Assembly (NCBI GenBank): GCA_964405325.1
Contig: CAYONM010000259.1
Span: 1 to 5,136 of the forward strand
Length of the DNA stretch: 5,136 bases
Source of the DNA: CAYONM01 sp964405325
Lineage (GTDB): Bacteria > Planctomycetota > UBA11346
Direction of reading: 5' to 3'
The translations under genes were made by a program, and so were the position numbers. Positions 1-5,136 of this stretch are shown piece by piece. Below the pieces are notes generated by a model. It had not been told where the DNA came from, searched no databases, and worked only from the letters and a program-made list of their open reading frames with translations. Position 1 is the first letter of the stretch; each line of letters starts with the position of its first letter.

Positions 1-82
1 AGGGCGGCAAAAGATCAAGCGAAATGTAATGTTTATTTATTGACGGGCCCTAAGCGTCTCGCCTTGGGTGACAAGGGTACAA

Positions 83-841
83 TCAAGGCAAGATCAGGCA
101 GTAGGCCGCCGTCTCCGCTACCCAGATATTGGTGCTGGCGGACAGCGCGTTCAGGTTGCTGCGGACGCTGGCATCCTGGCGCCGCGCTTTGGCGCTGGGT
201 TGGGCCAGGGCAATCAGGGCGGCCAGAGCGGGAATGGGCTCCTTGGCGTTCAGGTCGCCGGGTCCGACCAGGAGGTCCGGATGTTCGGCAGCGATGTGTT
301 GGATGGCCAAGTCGCCACCTGCTGTTTCTGCCCGGACCAGCGGCATGTCCGTGTCGCTTAGGGCCCAGATCAAGCGGCCAATCTGGCCATCGCTGCTGGC
401 TAGATTCAGATGCAGGCTCGGCGTTGGTAGCGCGCGATCGGCACCGAGTTGCCAGTCGCCAAGGTCGGCGGCTTCGCCTAGTTGGATGGCGCGACGCCAG
501 GCTTTTTTGCCGTTCGCGTCTATGGCGGTGATGCCCCACTGCTGCTCGTCGCCATCAAGGACCAGGACACCATCGGTCCAATTCCAGACCGTGCGTGGAC
601 CTTGTTGTCGTGGCGCGAGCGGATCCTTGAGCGCGACGTAGTCGACGCCGGTTGCTGTGGCCAAGCGTTTGACGACGCGCGCGTAGTCGACCTTGTCCAG
701 GTTTTTGATATCAGTACCCACCAGATCGATCAGCGTATCGCTTTGATCGCTTCGCGTGGCGGTTCCGGAACAGCCGCCGAATATCAGCAGCAAGCAGGCG
801 AGTGCGGGTAGGAAGACTGGCGCGGTTTTCATGTTATTCAT
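83..841 (-). CDS. Putative lipoprotein of unknown function
   Basis: I do not recognise this 252-residue protein. The N-terminus is a lipoprotein signal: a short polar start with Lys5, a hydrophobic core over residues 9-21, then F-G-G-C with Cys24 as the likely lipidated residue. Phe at -3 of the lipobox is less usual than Leu/Val/Ile. The mature protein would be anchored to a membrane facing the periplasm. Residues about 30-75 look helical and charged. The middle (about 80-165) has short alternating strands with Trp and Gly, including WNWTDGVLVLDG. The last 80 residues are Ala/Leu-rich helices that faintly resemble HEAT-type repeats. I see no catalytic motif. The start could be ATG 841 or ATG 832 (Met4); neither has a clear Shine-Dalgarno, and an inverted repeat sits directly upstream. 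It is transcribed away from infC, so it is probably an independent unit. The reading frame and lipoprotein signal are fairly secure; the function is open. Confidence 0.8.
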   Translation of the reverse strand: MNNMKTAPVFLPALACLLLIFGGCSGTATRSDQSDTLIDLVGTDIKNLDKVDYARVVKRLATATGVDYVALKDPLAPRQQGPRTVWNWTDGVLVLDGDEQQWGITAIDANGKKAWRRAIQLGEAADLGDWQLGADRALPTPSLHLNLASSDGQIGRLIWALSDTDMPLVRAETAGGDLAIQHIAAEHPDLLVGPGDLNAKEPIPALAALIALAQPSAKARRQDASVRSNLNALSASTNIWVAETAAYCLILP

Positions 842-843
842 AG

Positions 844-869
844 TGCTTGGTCGCGCGCGACGACAAGCA
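844..869. repeat. Inverted repeat abutting the lipoprotein start codon
   Basis: TGCTTG (844-849) and CAAGCA (864-869) flank the perfect 12-bp palindrome GTCGCGCGCGAC (850-861), with an unpaired GA at 862-863. The arms therefore pair over 12 positions with one 2-base bulge. In the minus-strand transcript the structure ends two bases before the ATG at 841, where a ribosome binding site would lie. It could be an RNA hairpin limiting translation or a protein operator. The palindrome is directly visible; its role is inferred. Confidence 0.5.
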
Positions 870-993
870 GAAGGCTGGGTAGACTGGTCTCTCGGGTCCT
901 GATCAGTGGCGCTTCGCTGGGGCTTGTAATCGTCAACCCTGCCCTAATCTCTGCGCTTCCTCTGCTGTGGCCGTGAGCCCAGCATCAACCACC

Positions 994-998
994 AGGAG
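994..998 (+). promoter_or_regulatory. Shine-Dalgarno site that decides the infC start
   Basis: AGGAG lies 7 bases before the in-frame TTG at 1006. The upstream in-frame GTG codons at 967 and 973 have no purine-rich site in front of them. This favours TTG 1006 as the initiation codon of infC. Confidence 0.6.
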
Positions 999-1005
999 AG
1001 CCTGT

Positions 1006-1575
1006 TTGCGAGGTCGTCGTAGGAAGCGTCGTGTTCCCGTACCACCACCGGAGACCAGTCGTGCTCGTGTCAACGAGCATATCCGGATTCCCGAGGTGAG
1101 ATTGATCGACGCAGATGGCCAACAGGTCGGAGTCGTTCCGACAGAGAAGGCCAAGACACTGGCGGAAGAAGCCGAATTGGATCTGGTTGAAGTGGCGGCA
1201 ACGGCTCGTCCACCGGTCTGCCGGATCATGAACTACAGCAAGTTTCTGTTTGAAGAACAGAAAAAGGATCGTGCTGCTCGGAAGAAGCAGCGTGATAGTG
1301 CCATTGAAACCAAGGAGATCCGGCTTCGGCCAGGTACGGATTCAGGCGATCTCAAGATCAAGTCCGATCACGCTCGGAAGTTCCTCGATGAAGGCTACAA
1401 GGTTGGCATCCAGCTGCAGTTTCGTGGTCGCGAAATGGCGCACCGGGAATTGGGCATCGAAGCCATCCATCGCTTTGTCGAGATGCTGGGCGAGGATGTG
1501 AAGCTCGAGCAAGAGCCCAAGCTGATGGGGCGTCGCATGAATGCCCTGGTGGCCAGCACCAGGAAGAGCGGCTGA
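1006..1575 (+). CDS. infC: Translation initiation factor IF-3
   Basis: IF3 binds the 30S subunit, keeps it apart from 50S and proofreads the initiator tRNA-start codon pair. From TTG 1006 the protein has 189 residues, close to the usual 170-200. An Arg-rich N-terminal extension (RGRRRKRR, residues 2-9) precedes the N-domain, which begins at RVNEHIRIPEVRLID (21-35). The family signature is at about 70-84 (PVCRIMNYSKFLFEE), followed by a Lys/Arg-rich linker helix. The C-domain shows ETKEIRLRPGTDSGD (101-115), the FRGREMAHRELG block (139-150) and a final GRRMNALVAS. The in-frame GTG codons at 967 and 973 would add 13 or 11 residues but lack a ribosome binding site. A rare start codon is typical of infC and in E. 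coli underlies autoregulation; the same here is an inference. The ispA start follows 7 bases after the stop. No rpmI or rplT follows, contrary to the common gene order. Identification is very secure; the exact start is less so. Confidence 0.95.
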   Translation: MRGRRRKRRVPVPPPETSRARVNEHIRIPEVRLIDADGQQVGVVPTEKAKTLAEEAELDLVEVAATARPPVCRIMNYSKFLFEEQKKDRAARKKQRDSAIETKEIRLRPGTDSGDLKIKSDHARKFLDEGYKVGIQLQFRGREMAHRELGIEAIHRFVEMLGEDVKLEQEPKLMGRRMNALVASTRKSG

Positions 1576-1582
1576 CCGTCGA

Positions 1583-2452
1583 ATGAACAACCTCGATGCC
1601 TTCTTGACCGACACCGCGTGTCGTGTCGAGCGGGCCTTGGATGCCGCATTGCCGGCGGTGGATTGCCCGCCGCTGCGCTTGCATGCGGCCATGCGGCATG
1701 CGGTGTTTGCCGGCGGGAAGCGCTTGCGTCCAGCCTTGTTGCGAGCGGCTTGTCTGGCTTGTGGCGGTACCGATGCGGATGCCGAATCAGGTATGGTGGC
1801 AATCGAGCTGCTTCATACCTACACCTTGGTGCATGATGATCTACCGGCCATGGATGATGACCATTGGCGGCGAGGGCGGCCGACGGTGCATGTGGCTTAC
1901 GATGAAGCGACTGCGATACTCGTCGGCGATGCCTTGCAGGCAGCGGCTTTTGTCGCGGTCAGTGACCTCGGGCTGCCAGCGGTCCGGCAGCTGGGTGCCG
2001 CTGCCGGAAGTGTGGGTGTGGTTGGTGGTCAGCAGGATGATCTCGATGCTGAGCGTGATCGTATTGCGGCGGATGCCGATGTCTTGTTGCGTATTCATCA
2101 ACGAAAAACGGCGGCTCTGATTGCTGCGGCGACGAAGCTCGGTGCGGTGGCAGCGCAAGCGGACTCGGCTACGGTGGATCGACTCGGCCAATTTGGCGAG
2201 GCGCTCGGCTTGGCCTTCCAGCTGGTTGATGACTGTCTGGATGTCACCGCAGATCGTGCCGCATTGGGCAAAACGCCGGGCAAAGATGCGCAAGCCGGCA
2301 AATTGACTTGGGTCACCTTGTATGGCCTCGATGCCGCCCGGCAGGAAGCTTGCCGGCAGCAGGATCAGGCCCTGCAGGCTCTGGCGGGCTGGGACGAGCG
2401 CGCTGCGCTTTTGCGCCAGCTGGCGGCCTTCGTTTTGGCGCGAGCATCGTGA
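1583..2452 (+). CDS. ispA: Farnesyl diphosphate synthase / short-chain polyprenyl synthetase
   Basis: This is an all-trans prenyl diphosphate synthase, which condenses isopentenyl diphosphate with allylic diphosphates in the cytoplasm to supply quinone, hopanoid and undecaprenyl synthesis. From ATG 1583 it has 289 residues, normal for IspA. The substrate-binding GGKRLRP is at 44-50. The first Asp-rich motif is DDLPAMD (85-91) in the four-spacer bacterial form, followed by RRGRPTVH. GGQQDDLD is at 148-155 and HQRKTAAL at 172-179. The second Asp-rich motif is DDCLD (216-220), then GKTPGKD and GKLTWV (239-244). Tyr80, five residues before the first motif, is the bulky residue that limits chain length in bacterial FPP synthases, so a C15 product is likely; geranylgeranyl is the main alternative. 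An upstream in-frame ATG at 1541 lies inside infC and would add 14 unrelated residues, so I reject it. The gene starts 7 bases after the infC stop, which implies one transcript. The ribosome binding site is weak, suggesting translational coupling. Confidence 0.94.
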   Translation: MNNLDAFLTDTACRVERALDAALPAVDCPPLRLHAAMRHAVFAGGKRLRPALLRAACLACGGTDADAESGMVAIELLHTYTLVHDDLPAMDDDHWRRGRPTVHVAYDEATAILVGDALQAAAFVAVSDLGLPAVRQLGAAAGSVGVVGGQQDDLDAERDRIAADADVLLRIHQRKTAALIAAATKLGAVAAQADSATVDRLGQFGEALGLAFQLVDDCLDVTADRAALGKTPGKDAQAGKLTWVTLYGLDAARQEACRQQDQALQALAGWDERAALLRQLAAFVLARAS

Positions 2453-2453
2453 A

Positions 2454-2492
2454 CCGCTTGGCATTTGACCAGCGGTCAGCTCGTCGAGGCTG
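2454..2492 (+). promoter_or_regulatory. Cluster of overlapping small hairpins in the leader of the exported-protein gene
   Basis: Three potential stems share bases in the 46-base gap after ispA. CCGCT-T-GG (2454-2461) pairs with CCAGCGG (2469-2475) with one bulged T. TGACC (2466-2470) pairs with GGTCA (2474-2478). CAGCT (2477-2481) pairs with GGCTG (2488-2492, one G-U), which overlaps the GAGG at 2486-2489 that serves as the Shine-Dalgarno 9 bases before ATG 2499. No T-run follows, so this is not a standard terminator. A regulatory role is inferred, and short stems are common by chance in GC-rich DNA. Confidence 0.25.
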
Positions 2493-2498
2493 ATTTCC

Positions 2499-3332
2499 AT
2501 GTGGCGCATTGCTCTACTTCTGGTCTGGCTGGGCGTGATAGCAGCGACGGAGCATCGCTTCGTCGCGGGCGAATTGCGGATCTATCAATACGAGGTCAGT
2601 CAGGTGGTGCGGCAGCAGACCCTGGATGACGCGTTACAACATCGCAGCGATCTGTACTGGGAGTATGGCCTGAAAGTGATCGGCACCGATGCCGCTGGGG
2701 TCGATCTGCGGTTGACGGTGCTCCGGGTTCGAGCCCGGCACCAGGGGCCGGGCTATGTGGAAGCCGTTGACAGCATCGATTCCGAGGCCAGCGATGCGCC
2801 ATTATTGGGCCACTTGCTTGGCTTGGTGCATCAGAGTCTGGATCTGCGCTGGGAGACGGATGGCGGTGTGGTGCGGGTGCAGGCGGATCAGCTGCCGGAA
2901 CGCTTGGCGCCGCCTGGCGACTCGCGTCGCTCGGCGGCCGAGCGCTTCTATGGTGGCGACGCGCTGACGGCCTTGTGGCAGGCGGCATTGCTGGTTCCCG
3001 GACAGGCGCCAACGGCCTGGGCGCCACCGTTTGCCGGCAAGATCGATTGGAATTGGCAGGATCGGCTATTTCAGATCAGTGCGGAAGTGCCGATGACGTG
3101 CCAGTTGGGTGCTGGTTCCACCGCCTTTGAGGCTGTGGTGACCGCGCTCTCCGGGCAGGGTGAGGTGACGATTGACGACCAAGGCGTATTGCAGAAGGCG
3201 CGTGGACAGGCTGCCTGGACCTTGCGCATGCAGGCCTTGACCCAGGCGGTGGAGCAGCAACACGAACTGCAGTGGCAGACGGTATTGTGGCGGCATAAGC
3301 CTGCCGGGGTCTCGGAGGACCCGGGCGAGTGA
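2499..3332 (+). CDS. Exported beta-rich protein, DUF6263-like, function unknown
   Basis: This 277-residue protein has a Sec-type signal peptide: M-W-R, then a hydrophobic stretch over residues 4-16 ending near AAT, so it is probably periplasmic or cell-surface. There is no lipobox cysteine. The rest is rich in predicted strands. Residues 26-38 (ELRIYQYEVSQVV) start the mature domain. At about 86-135 a YVEAVDSIDSE segment leads through a helix (LLGHLLGLVHQSLDLRW) into DGGVVRVQADQLPERL. The second half ends with GQGEVTIDDQGVLQKARG (219-236). That order (a V-D-S segment, a short helix, a D-G-x-V strand, then a late G-x-G-E/V-x-D strand) recalls DUF6263-type proteins common in planctomycetes; this is from memory and untested. 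I see no catalytic residues. A GAGG site 9 bases upstream supports ATG 2499. It lies between ispA and pilM, so a link to either pathway is only positional. The gene call is secure; the family assignment is tentative. Confidence 0.82.
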   Translation: MWRIALLLVWLGVIAATEHRFVAGELRIYQYEVSQVVRQQTLDDALQHRSDLYWEYGLKVIGTDAAGVDLRLTVLRVRARHQGPGYVEAVDSIDSEASDAPLLGHLLGLVHQSLDLRWETDGGVVRVQADQLPERLAPPGDSRRSAAERFYGGDALTALWQAALLVPGQAPTAWAPPFAGKIDWNWQDRLFQISAEVPMTCQLGAGSTAFEAVVTALSGQGEVTIDDQGVLQKARGQAAWTLRMQALTQAVEQQHELQWQTVLWRHKPAGVSEDPGE

Positions 3333-3409
3333 TGTCGCTCTCGAGGTGGCCGCGTTCGGTGTCGAGGTATGGTGACAAAGCGAGATTAAACAGGCACTTA
3401 AGCCTTGCG

Positions 3410-3431
3410 TGTTCGCCTTGCCGAGCGAACA
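3410..3431. repeat. 7-bp perfect inverted repeat upstream of pilM
   Basis: TGTTCGC (3410-3416) and GCGAACA (3425-3431) are exact inverted copies separated by 8 bases. The dyad lies about 60 bases before ATG 3492 in the 159-base gap after the exported-protein gene. No T-run follows, so a Rho-independent terminator is unlikely. It could be a regulator-binding site or a leader hairpin for pilM. The repeat is plainly visible; its role is inferred. Confidence 0.4.
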
Positions 3432-3479
3432 ATGCCAGCGGAATCCTGTGGCATCGGTCGACACTCGCAGGATCCGCGT

Positions 3480-3483
3480 GAGG
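3480..3483 (+). promoter_or_regulatory. Shine-Dalgarno site that decides the pilM start
   Basis: GAGG, within GTGAGGA, lies 8 bases before ATG 3492. The frame stays open upstream to a GTG at 3405, but the residues it would add (rich in Arg, Cys and Pro) are unlike any PilM N-terminus and have no ribosome binding site. ATG 3492 gives the canonical start MFGNKNLAIGLDIGS. Confidence 0.7.
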
Positions 3484-3491
3484 ATGCTCCC

Positions 3492-5117
3492 ATGTTCGGC
3501 AACAAGAATCTCGCCATCGGTTTGGACATCGGCTCGTACGCGGTGAAAGCCGTCGCGTTGCAGCCCAATAAGGGTCGCCTGACCCTGCAGGCTTATGCGC
3601 AACAGCGCATCGGCGCCGACGATCCCGGTGAAGTCGTCCGGCGGGTCATGCACAATCTCGGCATGAAACACCGCAATGTGGTGTCTTCGGTCTCCGGTCG
3701 CTCGGTGATCGTGCGTCAGGTCGAAACACCGAAGTTGGCTGGCAATGAGCTGCGTTCGCACATCACCTACGAAGCCGACAAGTATATTCCCTTTGGTGCC
3801 GATGAGGTGGTCATCGATTGTCAGCCCCTGGATTCCCTCGGCGAAGAGGATGACAACAACCAGCAGGTGCAGTTGGTCGCGGTGCGTCGTGGCTTTATCG
3901 AGGATCATGTCGGCGTGCTCAATCGTGCGGGAATGCATCCCAAGGTGATTGATGTCGATATGTTCGCTCTCTGTAACGCCTTCGAGGTGTTGGGGCCCGT
4001 TTCGCCCATGGACGGGGACGCCCCAGTAACGGCCCTGGTGGACATCGGGGCCAGCAAAGTGTGCGTCGCAATCGTGCGCAACCACCGGCCACTGTTTACG
4101 CGTGAATTCTATCTGGCCGGCAATGAGATCACCGATGCCATCTGCCGTTCCTTTGGTGAAAGTCCCGAGGACGTCGAGATTATTAAACTAGCTCCTGGTG
4201 AAGCCCTTGAGGCCCTGATCGACGCCGCCATGCCCTCGCTGGAAGATCTCTCCAATGAGATCCGTCTCAGCTTTGATTATGTCGAAGGTCAGTTCGACAT
4301 GGAGGTTCAGCAGGTGGTCCTGACTGGCGGCAGTAGCCAGATGTCCAGCCTGGGCGATATCCTGGGTAACCTGTTGGGGCGGCCGGTCATGGTATTCGAT
4401 CCTCTGGCGGGTCTCGACCTGACTCCTTCTCGTTACGATATCCAGTCTTTGGACAGCAATTCGCCTGGCCTGTCGATAGCGCTGGGCCTGGCCTGTCATA
4501 TCGCGGGAAACGGTATTCTTGGCCTGGGTGGCAATAGTGCGGCGCCCTGGCATCCACGTCAGCGTGCTGGGGCTGCATCTGGTACCCCCATGGCGGTGCA
4601 GCCGCCGATGGACAATGCCAGTCAGGAGACCGTGGCGACCGATCTCAGTCCTGAGCAAGAAGCGGCGCTGCAGGCAGCCGAGCCACTGAACATGCCACCG
4701 CCGATTGCGCAGCCGACGCCCACGATGGATCTCGGTCCTGACGCTGACCTGGTACCACCGTCGCCGCCCGATCAGGGGCTGATGGGGCAGCTGGAGGACG
4801 ACGCTATCGCATCACCCGATGTGCCGCCGCCGCCGGCTGTGCCCGAATTTGAGTTACCGGAGCCCGAGTCTGATGAGGGGGCCGCCATGATGGCGCCGCC
4901 CATGGAGGCCGCTGACGAGGACGACGATGCCGGTTATCAGCGCGGTCACTCTTCAGTGCTGGTGATTCTCGATGATGACGACGAGGAGATGATGCCGCGC
5001 ACCTCGGATATCGTTCGCAAGAGCAGCACCATCTCCAAGTCGGATAGTCGTGCGGTCGATCTCGAATCATTCGAAGAGGACGACAACGACGATGAAGTCA
5101 ACCTGCCGCCCTTGTAG
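3492..5117 (+). CDS. pilM: Type IV pilus assembly ATPase-fold protein PilM with long acidic C-terminal tail
   Basis: PilM is an actin/FtsA-like cytoplasmic protein that binds the N-terminal tail of PilN and anchors the inner-membrane alignment complex of type IV pili; GspL-type secretion proteins are its relatives. The protein has 541 residues. The phosphate-1 motif is AIGLDIGSYAVKAVAL (8-23). An SHS2-like region follows, with VSGRSVIVRQVETPKL (67-82) and the hallmark ITYEADKYIPF (91-101). The phosphate-2 motif is VTALVDIGASKVCVAI (179-194), and the adenosine motif is VVLTGGSSQMSSLGDIL (275-291), followed by LGRPVMVFDPL and SIALGLA. This core ends near residue 345, the usual full length of PilM. 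The remaining 195 or so residues look disordered: 361-470 holds 25 prolines, and 471-540 holds 23 Asp/Glu against 6 Lys/Arg. The region is in frame with similar base composition, so it is part of the gene. Only 19 bases remain after the stop, and pilN/pilO would be expected next. Other pseudopilus or secretion-type PilM homologues are possible. Confidence 0.93.
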   Translation: MFGNKNLAIGLDIGSYAVKAVALQPNKGRLTLQAYAQQRIGADDPGEVVRRVMHNLGMKHRNVVSSVSGRSVIVRQVETPKLAGNELRSHITYEADKYIPFGADEVVIDCQPLDSLGEEDDNNQQVQLVAVRRGFIEDHVGVLNRAGMHPKVIDVDMFALCNAFEVLGPVSPMDGDAPVTALVDIGASKVCVAIVRNHRPLFTREFYLAGNEITDAICRSFGESPEDVEIIKLAPGEALEALIDAAMPSLEDLSNEIRLSFDYVEGQFDMEVQQVVLTGGSSQMSSLGDILGNLLGRPVMVFDPLAGLDLTPSRYDIQSLDSNSPGLSIALGLACHIAGNGILGLGGNSAAPWHPRQRAGAASGTPMAVQPPMDNASQETVATDLSPEQEAALQAAEPLNMPPPIAQPTPTMDLGPDADLVPPSPPDQGLMGQLEDDAIASPDVPPPPAVPEFELPEPESDEGAAMMAPPMEAADEDDDAGYQRGHSSVLVILDDDDEEMMPRTSDIVRKSSTISKSDSRAVDLESFEEDDNDDEVNLPPL

Positions 5118-5136
5118 AATCTGAGCCCGCAAAAAC

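Larger units (their letters stand above)
842..1005. promoter_or_regulatory. Divergent intergenic region between the lipoprotein gene and infC
   Basis: This gap must hold promoters for both directions. On the plus strand TGTAAT (925-930) matches five of six bases of a sigma-70 -10 box, but the -35 position 17 bases upstream (902-907) is poor. On the minus strand TTGACG (complement of about 931-936) resembles a -35 box but has no good -10 partner at the right distance. I therefore mark the region rather than claim a specific promoter. The left end holds the inverted repeat described separately, and the right end holds the infC ribosome binding site. Confidence 0.35.
3333..3491 (+). promoter_or_regulatory. 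Intergenic region before pilM, probable promoter region
   Basis: This is the longest same-strand gap in the window, so a new transcript may start here. GTGACA (3372-3377) matches five of six bases of a -35 box, but the hexamers 16-18 bases downstream (around 3394-3401) are poor -10 boxes. A sigma-54-like GGCAC (3393-3397) and TTGC (3405-3408) pair is two bases too far apart. I can support the region but no exact promoter. The 7-bp dyad and the pilM ribosome binding site are listed separately. Confidence 0.3.

Noticed and set aside
1..43. Possible tail of a plus-strand gene entering from the left edge
   Set aside because: Frames open from base 1 end at stops near 27 and 41, but too few residues are visible to support any gene.
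42..76. Possible terminator for the lipoprotein gene
   Set aside because: The stems present (GACG/CGTC at 42-58, CCTTG/CAAGG at 62-76) are only 4-5 bp. The AT-rich stretch beyond them on the minus strand is mixed A and T rather than a U-run.
40..641. Plus-strand open frames opposite the lipoprotein gene
   Set aside because: Their translations are dominated by Arg, Gly, Pro and Trp with no recognisable domain. The minus-strand frame has a proper lipoprotein signal and balanced composition.
967..1005. GTG 967 as the infC start
   Set aside because: There is no ribosome binding site before it. A strong AGGAG points to TTG 1006, and the extra 13 residues are not typical of IF3.
1226..1260. Unusual residues in the IF3 signature (MNYSK instead of MDYGK)
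   Set aside because: As I recall the family signature, Asn and Ser are tolerated at these two positions, so this is normal variation rather than a missing key residue.
1841..2509. A 222-codon open frame on the minus strand
   Set aside because: It is antisense to ispA across its Asp-rich motifs. The translation shows no domain, and long shadow frames are expected in GC-rich DNA.
3341..3368. Direct repeat TCGAGGT at 3341-3347 and 3362-3368, 21 bases apart
   Set aside because: The two-helical-turn spacing is suggestive, but a 7-base match in this GC-rich gap is easily due to chance and nothing else supports it.
3393..3408. Sigma-54-like promoter elements GGCAC and TTGC before pilM
   Set aside because: The GG and GC pairs are separated by 12 bases rather than the required 10.
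3066..4085. A 339-codon open frame on the minus strand
   Set aside because: It overlaps the end of the exported-protein gene and the pilM core in antisense. Its His/Arg-rich product has no recognisable domain, and pilM on the other strand is unambiguous.

Overview
This is a GC-rich window (about 60% by eye) from a bacterial chromosome. The genes are tightly packed, and nothing in it looks mobile, viral, CRISPR-related or like a structural RNA. The lineage cannot be fixed from this window. A PilM-type ATPase with a long acidic/proline-rich tail, a DUF6263-like exported protein and this style of translation initiation factor 3 (IF3) sequence suggest a Gram-negative bacterium of the Planctomycetota/PVC type. 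That is an inference from family memory, not a search result.

Layout: an unrecognised lipoprotein lies on the minus strand at the left (83-841). It is divergent from a plus-strand series that fills the rest: infC (IF3, start best placed at TTG 1006), a short-chain polyprenyl synthase of the IspA/farnesyl diphosphate synthase type (1583-2452), an exported beta-rich protein of unknown role (2499-3332) and pilM (3492-5117). The window ends 19 bases after the pilM stop, so any pilN/pilO partners would lie just outside. The divergent gap (842-1005) must carry the promoters for both directions, but no strong sigma-70 promoter stands out in it.

How the genes relate: infC and ispA are 7 bases apart and are almost certainly co-transcribed. 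They pair translation initiation with isoprenoid precursor synthesis. The exported protein follows after 46 bases and may belong to the same transcript. A 159-base gap with a clean 7-bp dyad separates it from pilM, which probably begins a type IV pilus or type II secretion-like assembly operon running off the right edge.

The points most worth a second look are: the roughly 190-residue proline-rich then acidic tail on PilM; the non-ATG infC start with its strong ribosome binding site; the absence of rpmI/rplT after infC; a strong inverted repeat ending two bases before the lipoprotein start codon; and small hairpins in the leaders of the 2499 and pilM genes. I found no convincing evidence of a wholly new multi-gene system here.
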